Below, piece after piece: positions 1 to 9,180 of a stretch of 64,000 nt of DNA. A model generated the notes under the pieces. The model ran no database searches. It was not told the origin of the DNA and was given only the letters and a program-made list of their open reading frames with translations. Location of the stretch: contig NC_134398.1 of the NCBI RefSeq assembly GCF_050003625.1, positions 84,445,983-84,509,982 of the forward strand. The letters run 5' to 3'. The translations under genes and the position numbers were made by a program. The stretch is from Haematobia irritans (taxonomy: Eukaryota > Arthropoda > Insecta > Diptera > Muscidae). Position 1 is the first letter of the stretch, and the number at the start of each line of letters is the position of its first letter.

Positions 1-315
1 TTCGGTCGGTGTAAAAGTGAATAATTTCTTCAACATTATTTGTATTACAGAAAAAGGTGCCAAGAACTAAAAAAATTCGTGGAAGTGAAAATTACGAGTA
101 TGTTAGGGAATGAGCACAATCGTGTTTGGGAAAAATTCTTCCAAGCATATAATATTTTTGGCTCAAAATGCTTCCAAACATATAATATGTTCACATAAAA
201 CAAACATATTAATGTTTCGGCAGTATCCAATAATATATGTGCTTCCTGCAAAATATGTTTGGAACATATGTTAAAGAAGCGATTTTTTTTGAGGGTGTAC
301 AAATACACAAACTTA
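1..315. other. AT-rich repeat-derived DNA, no gene
   Basis: No convincing coding sequence. On the minus strand the stretch reads like the dispersed AT-rich sequence found again at about 29345-29470 (both begin with a CACCCTCAAAAAAA motif followed by repeated catatgtt/ccaaacata words). It lies next to a fragment of a Helentron-like head at 316-357, so it is probably part of a larger degraded element that runs off the left edge. Confidence 0.4.
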
Positions 316-357
316 TTATACCCTGTACCACAGTAGTGGTGAAGGGTATAAATATTA
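316..357 (-). mobile_element. Helentron-like family 1 terminal hairpin fragment
   Basis: A short copy of the hairpin-forming head (TATACCCTGTACCACAG facing GGTGAAGGGTATA) that ends the family 1 elements at 7903 and 57155. It sits inside the mini-exon-like array of 358-1110 and interrupts a spacer; only about 40-60 bp of the element is present. Confidence 0.55.
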
Positions 358-1110
358 AATTGGTTTCCAAAAAATTTGATTAAAGAAATAATAAAATAAG
401 GTATTAAAAACTGTGTTTTTGGTGATATAAAGGTCATATTAACGTAAATATTTTTGGTAAAAAGAAAGCAAAATTTTTAAAAGAAAACTTACCATATCTC
501 TATAATATAAATATAAAAATTTGTCTGAATTCATCTGGCGTTGCTCTGAAATTAAATATTTTTTTACAACAAAAACATTAAACTGGTTTCCAAAAAATTT
601 AATTAACTAATAATAGTATGAATAAAAACGTTTCTTTAAAAGAAAGCAACATTTTTAAAAATAATACTTACCAATTTACCACATGGATGATAAATGATGT
701 TGACGAAAAAGTACTAAAAATCTATTAAAAAATTACTTTTCGAAGCAATTATTATAATTTTTAGAGTTGAGTTTATATCTGGGAAACGTTCACATTTAGG
801 GCAGAATAACTTTATATAGAGTAATTGTGATGAAAAAGTACCAAATGGCTCGCGGTCGTACCTCGGTGCTTTTGGCAGCCGAAATGTACCAAAAAACCAC
901 AAAAGTGTCAACTTTATCAATCCTGATTTAGCATCCAACTATAAGCTGAGGTGTAAAAAAATCTTTCCAAATTCATCTCGGATTATTCTGAAATTGAATA
1001 TTTATTTTTTACATGGTTAATAACTTTCATTTAAAAGGTTTAATAAACCAACACCAATATATGTCTCAAAAAAACAAGATATTCCATACCTTTATATTCC
1101 CTTGTTGCAT
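358..1110 (-). repeat. Mini-exon-like tandem repeat array, minus-strand copy
   Basis: Read on the minus strand this has the same units as 34422-35801: a short T-rich tract ending TTTCAG, a 50-65 nt block containing AGATGAATT and often CCTCAGCKTATA, then a donor-like TGGTAAGT. Examples are an acceptor-like border at 987 and another at 545 with its donor at 489-493, giving a 53-nt block. The block starting at 987 carries a roughly 250-bp insertion before its donor near 671. A 26-nt block with GTATGG donor near 1090 matches the one at 34422-34447. Between units are AT-rich spacers of 120-200 bp. No long reading frame is shared. It is either a transposon-borne non-coding transcript or a repeat that mimics splice sites. 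Confidence 0.55.
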
Positions 1111-1130
1111 ACCTGCTAAAAATATATATA

Positions 1131-2474
1131 ACAAGTATATACAGCACTAAGTTCGGCCGGGCCGAATCTTAAATACCCACCACCATGAACCAAATATTAG
1201 GGTTTCCTTTGAAATTTCAGGAGGGCTTCCCGAAGATAAATTTAAAGATTTCACCTATGAGGACTATATCAGATTCTGGATTTTTAGAACCATTTTTGTT
1301 TGAGTTTTAGAGGAATAATTAACATCTCTTGTAAGTGTGCAAGAAAATTATAAAATAACGTCTTGATTTGAAATCTTAAATCTGTAGAAGTAAAATCTGG
1401 AAATTTTACATTGAGTTTCAAGCAATTTTCATGATTAGTGCGCCTTCTACACCCTCAAGAAGTGAAGTCGGTCTATATGGAGGCATTACCAAATGGACCG
1501 ATAAAAACTTAATCCGATACACGTTAAATCAAATCAGATAAAAACTACGGTTTCTAGAAACCCAAGGAGTTAAATCGGGAGATCGTTCTTATGAGGGCTA
1601 TACTAAAATATGGACCGATACTCACCGTTTTCGGCACACCTCTTTATGACCCGAAAATATCTCTAGATTTCCAATTTCAGGCAAATAGGATAAAAACTTC
1701 GGATTCTAGAAGCCCAAGAAGTAAAATCGGGAAATCGGTCTATATAGGGGCTATACCAAAATATGGACCGATACTCACCATTTTCGGCACACCTCTTTAT
1801 GGTCCTAAAATACCTCTAGATTTCCAATTTGAGACAAATTGGATAAAAACTACGGTTCCTATAAGCCCAAGACCCCGTTTTATATGGGGACCATACCAAA
1901 ACATGGACCGATACTCACAATTTTTGGCACACGTATTTGTGGTCCTACAATACCTCTAGATTTCCAATTTCAGGTAAATTGAATAAAAACTGCGGTTTCT
2001 ATAAGCCCAAGAAGTAAAATCGGGAGATCGGTCTATATGGGGGCTATACCGAAATATGGACCGATACTCACAATTTTTGGCACACGTATTTGTGGTCCTA
2101 CAATACCTCTAGATTTCAAATTTCAGGCAAATTGGATAAAAACTACGATTTCTATAAGCCCAAGACCGCAAATCGGGAGGTCGGTTTATATGGGGACTAT
2201 ATCAAAACCTGGACCGATATAGCCCATCTTCGAACTTGACCTGCCTGCAGACAAAAGACGAGTTTGTGCAAAATTTCAGCACGATTGCTTCATTATTGAA
2301 GACTGTAGCGTAATTACAACAGACAGACAGACGGACATCGTTATATCGTCTTAGAATTTCTCCCTGATCAAGAATATATATATTTTATATAGTCGGAAAT
2401 CGATATTTCGATGTGTTACAAACGGAATGACAAACTTATTATACCCCCTTCACCATTCTATGGTGGTGGGTATA
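1131..2474 (+). mobile_element. Helentron-like non-autonomous element, family 2
   Basis: Starts with ACAAGTATATACAG followed by the GC palindrome TTCGGCCGGGCCGAA, and ends with the hairpin TATACCCCCTTCACC facing GGTGGTGGGTATA. The interior is a tandem repeat: the word TATGGACCG recurs at 1610, 1763, 1903 and 2057, a spacing of 153, 140 and 154 bp. Near the end is a short ACAGACAGACAGACGGACATCG-type (GTCY)n tract on the complementary strand (2321-2340). The open frames at 1591-1959 and 2037-2222 only reflect the repeat length being near a multiple of three. No transposase. Structure resembles Helentron/DINE/mini-me elements of flies; the class is inferred. Confidence 0.6.
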
Positions 2475-2589
2475 AAAATATACTTTATTTAAATTTTTTA
2501 TTTAATTTTTTTTTCATAAAAATTATTAGTATAAAAACAAATATATCATAAAAAGTAAACATAAGAGAGACAATGTAAAAGAAATAAAA

Positions 2590-4653
2590 ACAAGTTAATA
2601 TACTATACGCTGTACCACTTTGTAGATTCACATTTCCGATACTATATCAAATCTGTCAAATGTGTTGAGTGCTTATACATACATTTAAATCTGAACCGAT
2701 TTGGGAAAAATATTTTAGACTTCCTAGAAAATCTCTAGCCTTCAAATATAAATCGGCTAATGGCCTGATCGGAGCACAATGCTAGTAGAAAGGTATGGGA
2801 AATATTGAGATCTAAATCAATTTTATTAAATTTCGCAAAAGTATCTTTACGATTTATCAGTCGATAGATATTAGAGGTGTAGAAAAATTTTATTCATTTT
2901 AAATTTGGCATGCATAGTAAGAATGTGAATTCTACTCGCTGTGTAAAATTTTAGATAAGTCGGAGTAAAACTGTGGCCGTTGGGGTCATATAAGTCTAAA
3001 TCGGGCAAAAGATATATATAGGAGCTATACAGCGTTGCCAATTTAGCTTTTTTCCCGCTAGATTTGGCTTTCTTTGAAGACGTTTAGCGGGAAAAAAATG
3101 CATTTAGCTTTTAGCTTTTTTTTCTGGCTTTTTTTCATGACCCTTTTAGCTATTTTTGGTTTTTTTTTCGACATGTTTCTATTGAAATATGGATAAATCG
3201 GCGTTTTTATCTAAGCCTTGCTGCAAGTATAAGGGTTTCCACATATTTCAAAGCTCAGTTGAAACATTAGTAATGAGTCCAGCCATTATGCGGGAATTTT
3301 TGTAGCAAATACACCTTGTTGTAAAGTTTTTTCATTATATACATAAAAGTTATCGTAAACTTTAAATCTACTATTACCATACAAATTTGTTGGATAAACT
3401 GTCAGTAAATTATTGGGAATATTATCATTTGACTCGTTTATCCTTTTTATGTTATTATAATATTCTAAAGTTATTACGATATTACTAAATTAAAATAGTA
3501 GATGTGAAGAGCTTTGTGCACTGAAAAAATATTGTCGTCTCCTTAAAATACGAACGCGAATTTTGGTTATAATAGCATTTGTGAATTTCTTTTATATAAA
3601 CTGTTTTCCTTGTCCAAAAGACGATAAAGTCGTTTTGTCCTTATAATTAAGTGATTCAACTTAAAAATGGGTATGTTTTCATGAAAGAAGGAAGAATTAA
3701 TGAAATAGTCTTTAAATGTGTGGAGTTTTTGCATCTTAACCACAAACCAAAATAGCGTTCAAAAATAGAAGATGTTTTTCAACACTTTATTTTGAAAACG
3801 TATATATACAATAATTTCTACTTGAAGTCGAGTCTGAATTTGGAAATTTAAGTTGGCGTTAGCACGTTTTTAAAGCACTTTGATAGCTCATGAAGAAAAG
3901 GAAAATGTTTTTACAGGGAAATGTAAACTATAGGCATTTTCTACAATTTAAATAAAAGTAATGTATTTCGAATTTTTCACAATTTCAAAACCAAACTAAA
4001 ATTTTATTTAAAAAAATGACAAATCATTTTTTTACCAAATCCAAAGCATGCTTAGATCATTTAATATTTTAAAATAATAAGTAAATAAAATAGAGGTGTT
4101 GGGAAGGTAGCTCCCACAAAACGAAGGACTTCCAGTAAAAAATTTGTGATAGTAATCAAAATGTATCGAATACGCAAACAGAGCTAATATGCCTTAGATA
4201 TTGTTACAGTCTCACAGAAGTGGAAATAAAATGAAAATAATATGCATTGTAAGTGAAATAAAGCCTTTAAGTTTGTTAAATTTCAATCAAAAATGTCACT
4301 TTTGATACAAAAAAATTTAGCTTTTTTTCTAGCTATTTTTTTTTAGCTTTTTTAGCTATTTTTTTGGGCAAATCTAGCGGTTTTTGGTGAAACAATTCTG
4401 GCAACGCTGGAGCTATATCTAAATCTGAACCGATTTCTTCCAAAACTAATAGGGCTCTCTTCTGACCCAAAACACATATTTTTGCCAAATTTGAAGTCGA
4501 TTGGACTAAAATTGAAACCTATACTTTGACCACAAAAATGTGTTCACAGACAGACGGGCATGGCTTTATCGACTCAGAGACCCACCCTGAGCAATATTGC
4601 CAAGGACACCTTATGTCTATCTCGTCTCCTTCTGGGTGTTGCAAACATATGCA
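2590..4653 (-). mobile_element. Helentron-like family 1, split by a hAT MITE
   Basis: Minus-strand copy of family 1. Pieces at 2590-3029 and 4410-4653 rejoin in sequence once the hAT MITE 3030-4409 and one copy of its 8-bp duplication are set aside. Recognisable words are the repeat core GGAGCTATATCTAAATCTG, the CAGACAGACGGGCATGG tract at 4550 and the GAGACGAGATAGACAT-type block near its head (complement, 4610-4630). The GC-palindrome tail is missing and the head is cut at about 4653 by a MITE fragment. Confidence 0.55.
3030..4409 (+). mobile_element. hAT MITE, copy 1 (8-bp TSD GAGCTATA)
   Basis: Termini are CAGCGTTGCCAATT on the left and its inverted partner ending GGCAACGCTG on the right. 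The 8-bp target duplication GAGCTATA is perfect (3022-3029 and 4410-4417). The CAGNG start and 8-bp duplication are diagnostic for the hAT superfamily. Length 1380 bp, no transposase frame, so non-autonomous. Subterminal TTTAGCTTTTT tracts are shared with copies 2 (24339-26065) and 3 (42535-44193). Confidence 0.93.
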
Positions 4654-4800
4654 CTAACTTATAAACGATTGCTACTTAAAATTTGTAAAACTTCTTTTCG
4701 TTGAAGATACGAAAAATGAACTAAAATTCTGGAAATTTCTTGTAATAAATTATTGTAAAAATCTTCTTAAATTTACGAGACACTTTTTTTGAGTGTGCAT
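4654..4800 (-). mobile_element. Fragment of TA-inserting MITE (CACWGAAAAAA type)
   Basis: Complement matches the block GTGTCTCGTAAATTTAAG...TAGCAATCGTTTAGTTCATGG that follows the terminus CACAGAAAAAA at 33502 and 61450. Only one end is present; it abuts the family 1 element at 4653. From here to 5020 there is AT-rich DNA without recognisable genes. Confidence 0.5.
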
Positions 4801-5022
4801 ATTTTTACACCCCTTTCATCGGTGAACCAAACAAAATTAAATTAAAAAATGTTCACACTGAAAAAACAATGAACCCACCAAGAAGAAGGTTTTTGATTAA
4901 TTTTAGAAAATTTTGAATATTTTTAGAAATTTTTAACTAAACAGTATAACAAACGCTGGCATCACGCCAATATGACAAAAATAAGTAAATATTTTTCGAC
5001 AAATTCAAGAAATTTTTTATTA

Positions 5023-6033
5023 GACAGGTTGGCTGATAAGTCCCCGGTCTAACAAAGAAAAACACATTTTTTGTCAAAATTCGTTTTTATTATTCAACAT
5101 AGTTCCCTTCAAGAGCGATACAACGATTATAACGACCTTCCAATTTTTTGATACCATTTTGGTAGTACTCCTTCGGTTTTGCCTCAAAATAGGCCTAAGT
5201 TTCGGCGATCACCTCTTCATTGCAGCCAAATTTTTTTCCCTGCGAGCATCCTTTTGAGATCTTAGAACAAGAAAAATTCGCTGGGGGCCACATCTGGAGA
5301 ATACGGTGGGTGGGGAAGCAATTCGAAGCCCAATTCATGAATTTTTGCCATCGTTCTCAATGACTTGTGGCACGGTGCGTTGTCTTGGTGAAACAACAAT
5401 TTTTTCTTCTTCATATGGGGCCGTTTGGCCGCGATTTCGACCTTCAAACGCTCCAATAACGCCATATAATAGTCACTGTTGATGGTTTCCCCCTTCTCAA
5501 GATAATCGATAAAAATTATTCCATGCGCATCCCAAAAAACAGAGGTCATTACTTTGCCAGCGGACTTTTGAGTCTTTCCACGCTTCGGAGACGGTTCACC
5601 GGTCGCTGTCCACTCAGCCGACTGTCGATTGGACTCAGAAGTGTAGTGATGGAGCCATGTTTCATCCATTGTCACATATCGACGGAAAAACTCGGGTGTA
5701 TTACGAGTTAACAGCTGCAAACACCGCTCAGAATCATCAACACGTTGTTGTTTTTGGTCAAATGTGAGCTCGCGCGGCACCCATTTCTGCTTCCACCGTA
5801 TTTTTTCCCTTCAGAAAAAAGTATTTTATCAAAACACGAAATTCCTTTTTCCATTTTTTTCACAATAACAAAAGTTGATTCACAAAAGACGCTCGATCTC
5901 ACAAACTAATTGACTTACAGACGTCAAATTTTGACACGTATCATTTGAAGGTTGGTACTATATAAAAATAATATGCGTTTAATACTAGCGACGCCATCTA
6001 TGTGTCAGAGCGGGGACTTATCAGCTAACCTGT
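5023..6033 (-). mobile_element. mariner element, irritans subfamily, internally deleted
   Basis: Left terminus ACAGGTTGGCTGATAAG from 5024 and right terminus complementing ACAGGTTAGCTGATAAG to 6033. Both continue with TCCCCG, the Himar-type inverted terminal repeat, and TA dinucleotides flank the copy. Length about 1.01 kb against the roughly 1.3 kb expected, because the 5' part of the transposase gene is deleted. One extra base separates the left TA from the terminus. Confidence 0.93.
5090..5854 (-). pseudogene. Broken mariner transposase (irritans type)
   Basis: The transposase would bind the terminal repeats and cut and paste the element with a D,D34D active site. The start (MEKG, codon at 5852-5854) is followed by about 20 residues of the N-terminus. 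A deletion then removes most of the helix-turn-helix DNA-binding region and joins, out of frame, to KWVPRELTFD near 5785. The catalytic half reads openly from 5780 to 5262: first acid in VTMDETWLHH, second in FHQDNAPCH. At the third site, 34 residues further on, the sequence is APSEFFLF, so glutamate stands where mariners have aspartate (GAA codon, complement of 5277-5279). Just after it come a stop and a frameshift; the remaining C-terminus can be followed in shifted frames to a TAA at 5090-5092. It cannot encode a working enzyme. Confidence 0.92.
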
Positions 6034-7187
6034 TATATTGTTACTTGGTACACACAGAGAAGAGAATGGTTGGAATTCGGTTGTTCTTATGAACATTCCA
6101 TATTTAGAAATAAATATTAGTTGTTTATACCAATTTTCTGTATTTACATATATTTATTCATACCTGTAACCATTTGATGAGATTTTCAACAGATTTTCTG
6201 TTTTGCCACAACATAAATGGTTGTAGTAACCAAACTTACCTCCTTTGAATAATTTTGATTCGTATTGGTTGATATGACCATCCGTAAGGGATAATTTTAA
6301 CCATCATTTAGTAACCACCATTGTCATATATTATTCATAGCCGAATATCATTTAAAATATTTATAAAATATCATTTGTTTTTTGGAAGAAGAATAAAGAA
6401 TTTTATTTCAAAATTTTAAATAGGGGCAACGATAACAAAAACATACAATTTTATCATCTCTTCGCCATGAATGGGATCACAGTACAACATGAATGGTTCA
6501 AGAAATGTTTTATCGGGACAAAAAATTCAAAACAATAGTTTGTATTGCAAATAGATTTTTTAGAGGACTCAAAATATCTCAACAATCTTAATATCTAGCA
6601 TGTATCAAAAATAATCGTGGAGGTTCCCGAAAACATTTATGATTTATAATTAGATGTGTAGGTATATTTGAGACATTTTTACAATTTTACAAATGGGCTT
6701 GACCTCTCTACGACATTTGGCGAATTGTGAATTTATGTTCACAAATAGGGTGGTGGTTTGCAATCTGCTAGTAACCGATTTTCACCTTTAAGATAAGGCC
6801 CGGCCGATGTTCTATCGTATTTAGTTGATTTCAACACGAACATATACCATTCCATTTATTAATCAATTTTTATTTTATTTTTAGTAAAGATTTCTTGCCG
6901 TATGGGATGATTTCGCCAATTCATGGCAGAGGGTAAATGAGTTGATTTAGTGCAATTTTCATCTTTCGATGTCACCTCCTTTGTATTTAGATTATTATAT
7001 ACATATATTTTAATAAAATAAAATATTTAACTGGGACGAAACTGGTTTTTAATTTGGTCATTAGTATTATTAAAGTTGGGTAACACAACCGAATGATGAA
7101 GGTAGCAACAAGCAATGTCGTCGGCAGACCCAACCAACACCATATAAGATATTGGTTGTGTCGACCGAATCAGTCGGGTGGCACACA
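6034..7187. other. No gene seen; degraded repeats
   Basis: AT-rich, no reading frame of note. A run from about 6047 begins ACACACAGAGAAGAGAATGG, similar to the ends of other MITEs here, and GGTTGTGT/ACACAACC words near 7088 and 7155 suggest a degraded inverted-repeat element. No superfamily could be assigned. Confidence 0.35.
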
Positions 7188-7240
7188 TTAGCGTAGCTAG
7201 ACAATTTTCCTAGGGGGGGCTGTAGCCCCCCTAGCTAAAA
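7188..7240 (+). mobile_element. Terminus with G7/C6 hairpin (GCGTAGCTAG end)
   Basis: TTAGCGTAGCTAG followed by a near-perfect palindrome CTAGGGGGGGCTGTAGCCCCC. Related ends occur at 55166 (ATTGGCGGAGCTAG plus a run of ten G), at 57845-57888 (inverted) and loosely at 12228-12272. This looks like the terminus of one transposon family; the partner of this end was not located. Confidence 0.5.
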
Positions 7241-7902
7241 CTTTATAGACTGAACTTATAGGTTCAACTAATGTTTTATTTCATAAAATTGAATAAAAAA
7301 ATAGACATCAAAATAACTCGACAATCAATTTATAATAAAGCAACTAAAAGTAAAATTGGTGCAAATTGCCACTGACGGACCTATCACAGAACTGGTACCT
7401 GTGCTCCAGTTAGTTGCAATTTTCACATTTAGTGAAATAAAATTATCAGAATAACCTTTTGTTCGACATATTTCAAAAAAAAAAATTTTTCATTTCGGGT
7501 TCAATTAGGAGCCCAAATTGAAAGAGATTTCTAAGAGTTTGTCCGAGACTGGTTCCTGAGGAACTGTTTATGGGTTGCTCCTGCTAAATTGTCCCAGGAC
7601 GTGTCCTTTGGGATGAGTCCAAGACGCGTCCTAAAATGTAAGTTTACTCCGTCAATGACAAACCCATGTTAAAGTGGACGGTCCCTTCCATACGTTTTGA
7701 TCAGAACTGGAACTGATCCATACACACGTGGGACTAGTTCTGTACCAGTTCTGTGGTTGATCCATTTCCCGTAGGGTAGTTCCACACATATCCCAGCAAA
7801 AAATTGGGAGTTGTTCTAAGGGCACAACTTTAAAAGCACTTCCAAAAATACCCTCACAAAGAAGTTAACTATTTTAACTACACAGGAAGTTTTTTTACTT
7901 CA
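7241..7902. other. No gene seen; dispersed repeat 7370-7790
   Basis: The stretch beginning TTGCCACTGACGGACCTATC recurs at about 23519, followed in both by CCAGTT and TGTCCCAGGAC words. GGACCAGTT/AACTGGTCC-type words repeat in both directions here, which gives it local hairpin potential. No coding sequence. Confidence 0.4.
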
Positions 7903-8040
7903 TTATACCCTTCACCACTACTGTGGTACAGGGTATAATAAGTTTGTGCATTTGTATGTAACGCCAAGAAGGAAAAGTCTGAGACCCATCGTTTAGTATA
8001 CCGATCGTCATAGAATTAAATTCTGAGTCGATTTAGCGAT

Positions 8041-8044
8041 GTCC

Positions 8045-8090
<46 letters not shown>

Positions 8091-8102
8091 CTGTCTGTCT
8101 GT
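8041..8102 (+). repeat. (GTCY)n microsatellite
   Basis: About 15 uninterrupted GTCT/GTCC tetranucleotides directly after GAGTCGATTTAGCGAT. The same tract in complement closes the copy at 56988-57022. A (GTCY)n block beside a conserved core is a hallmark described for dipteran mini-me/DINE elements. Confidence 0.9.
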
Positions 8103-8360
8103 TGATGTATTTTTGTGTGCAAAGTACAGCTCGCAGTTTTAGTCCGATTGTCCTAAAATTTGGTATAGGGTCCTGTTTCGGCTCAAAGACGATCCCTATT
8201 GCTTTTGGAAAAAATCGGTTCAGATTTAGATATAGCTGCCATATATATTTTTCACCGATCTGGTCATAATTGGCGTGTATATCAACCGATCTTCCTCAAA
8301 TTCCGTACATCCGAATATTTTATGAGTCTCGAAAAACTTGCAAAATATCATCCAAATCGG

Positions 8361-9180
8361 TTCAGATTTAGATATAGCTCCCATATATAGCTTTCGCCCG
8401 ATTTACACTCCTTTGCCCACAGAGGCCAATTTTTTGCTCAGATTTAGTTGAAATTTTGCACAGGGAGTAGAATTAGCATTATAGTTATGCGTGTCATATT
8501 TGGTGGAAATCGGTTCAGATTTAGATATAGCTCCCATATATAGCTTTCGCCCGATTTACACTCAAATGACCACAGAGGCCAATTTTTTGCTCCGATTTAG
8601 TTTACATTTTGCACAGGGAGTAGAATTAGCATTGTAGCTATGTGTGCCAAATTTGGTTGAAATCGGTTCAGATTTAGATATAGCTCCCATATATAGCTTT
8701 CGCCCGATTTACACTCATATGACCACAGAGGCCAATCCTTTACTCCGATTTAATTGAAATTCTGCACAGAGAGTAGAATTAGCATAGTAGCTATGCGTGC
8801 CAAATTTGGTTTAAATCGGTTCAGATTTAGATATATCTTCCATATATAGCTTTCGCCCGATTTACACTCATATGACCACAGTGGCCAATCTTTTACTCCG
8901 ATATAATTGAAATTTTGCACAGAGAGTAGAATTAGCATTGTAGCTATGCGTGCCAAATTTGGTTGAAATCGGTTCAGATTTAGATATAGCTTCCATACAT
9001 AGTTTTCGCCCGATATGGACTTATATGGCCCCACAAGCCAGAGTTTTGGCCCAATTTGGTTGAAATTTTGCACTAGGAGTACAATTAGTAATATAGTCAT
9101 ATGTGCCAAATTTGATTGAAATCGGTTCAGATTTCGATATAGCTCCCATATATATGTTTTTCTGATTTCGACAAAAATGG
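8361..9180 (+). repeat. Tandem repeat with exact 153-bp period
   Basis: The word TTCAGATTTAG starts at 8361, 8514, 8667, 8820 and 8973, and TTCAGATTTCG at 9126: five consecutive intervals of exactly 153 bp. Each unit runs from the TATAGCTCCCATATAT core through TTTCGCCCGAT, CACAGAGGCCAA, GAAATTTTGCACAG, GAGTAGAATTAGCATTGTAG and TGCCAAATTTGGTTG. Units differ by only a few substitutions. Longer, less regular stretches of the same unit follow at 10007-10462 (spacing 150-153). Confidence 0.92.

Noticed and set aside
45..437. 130-aa minus-strand frame at the window start
   Set aside because: Crosses the boundary between an unknown repeat and a Helentron-like fragment; AT-rich composition and no recognisable domain.
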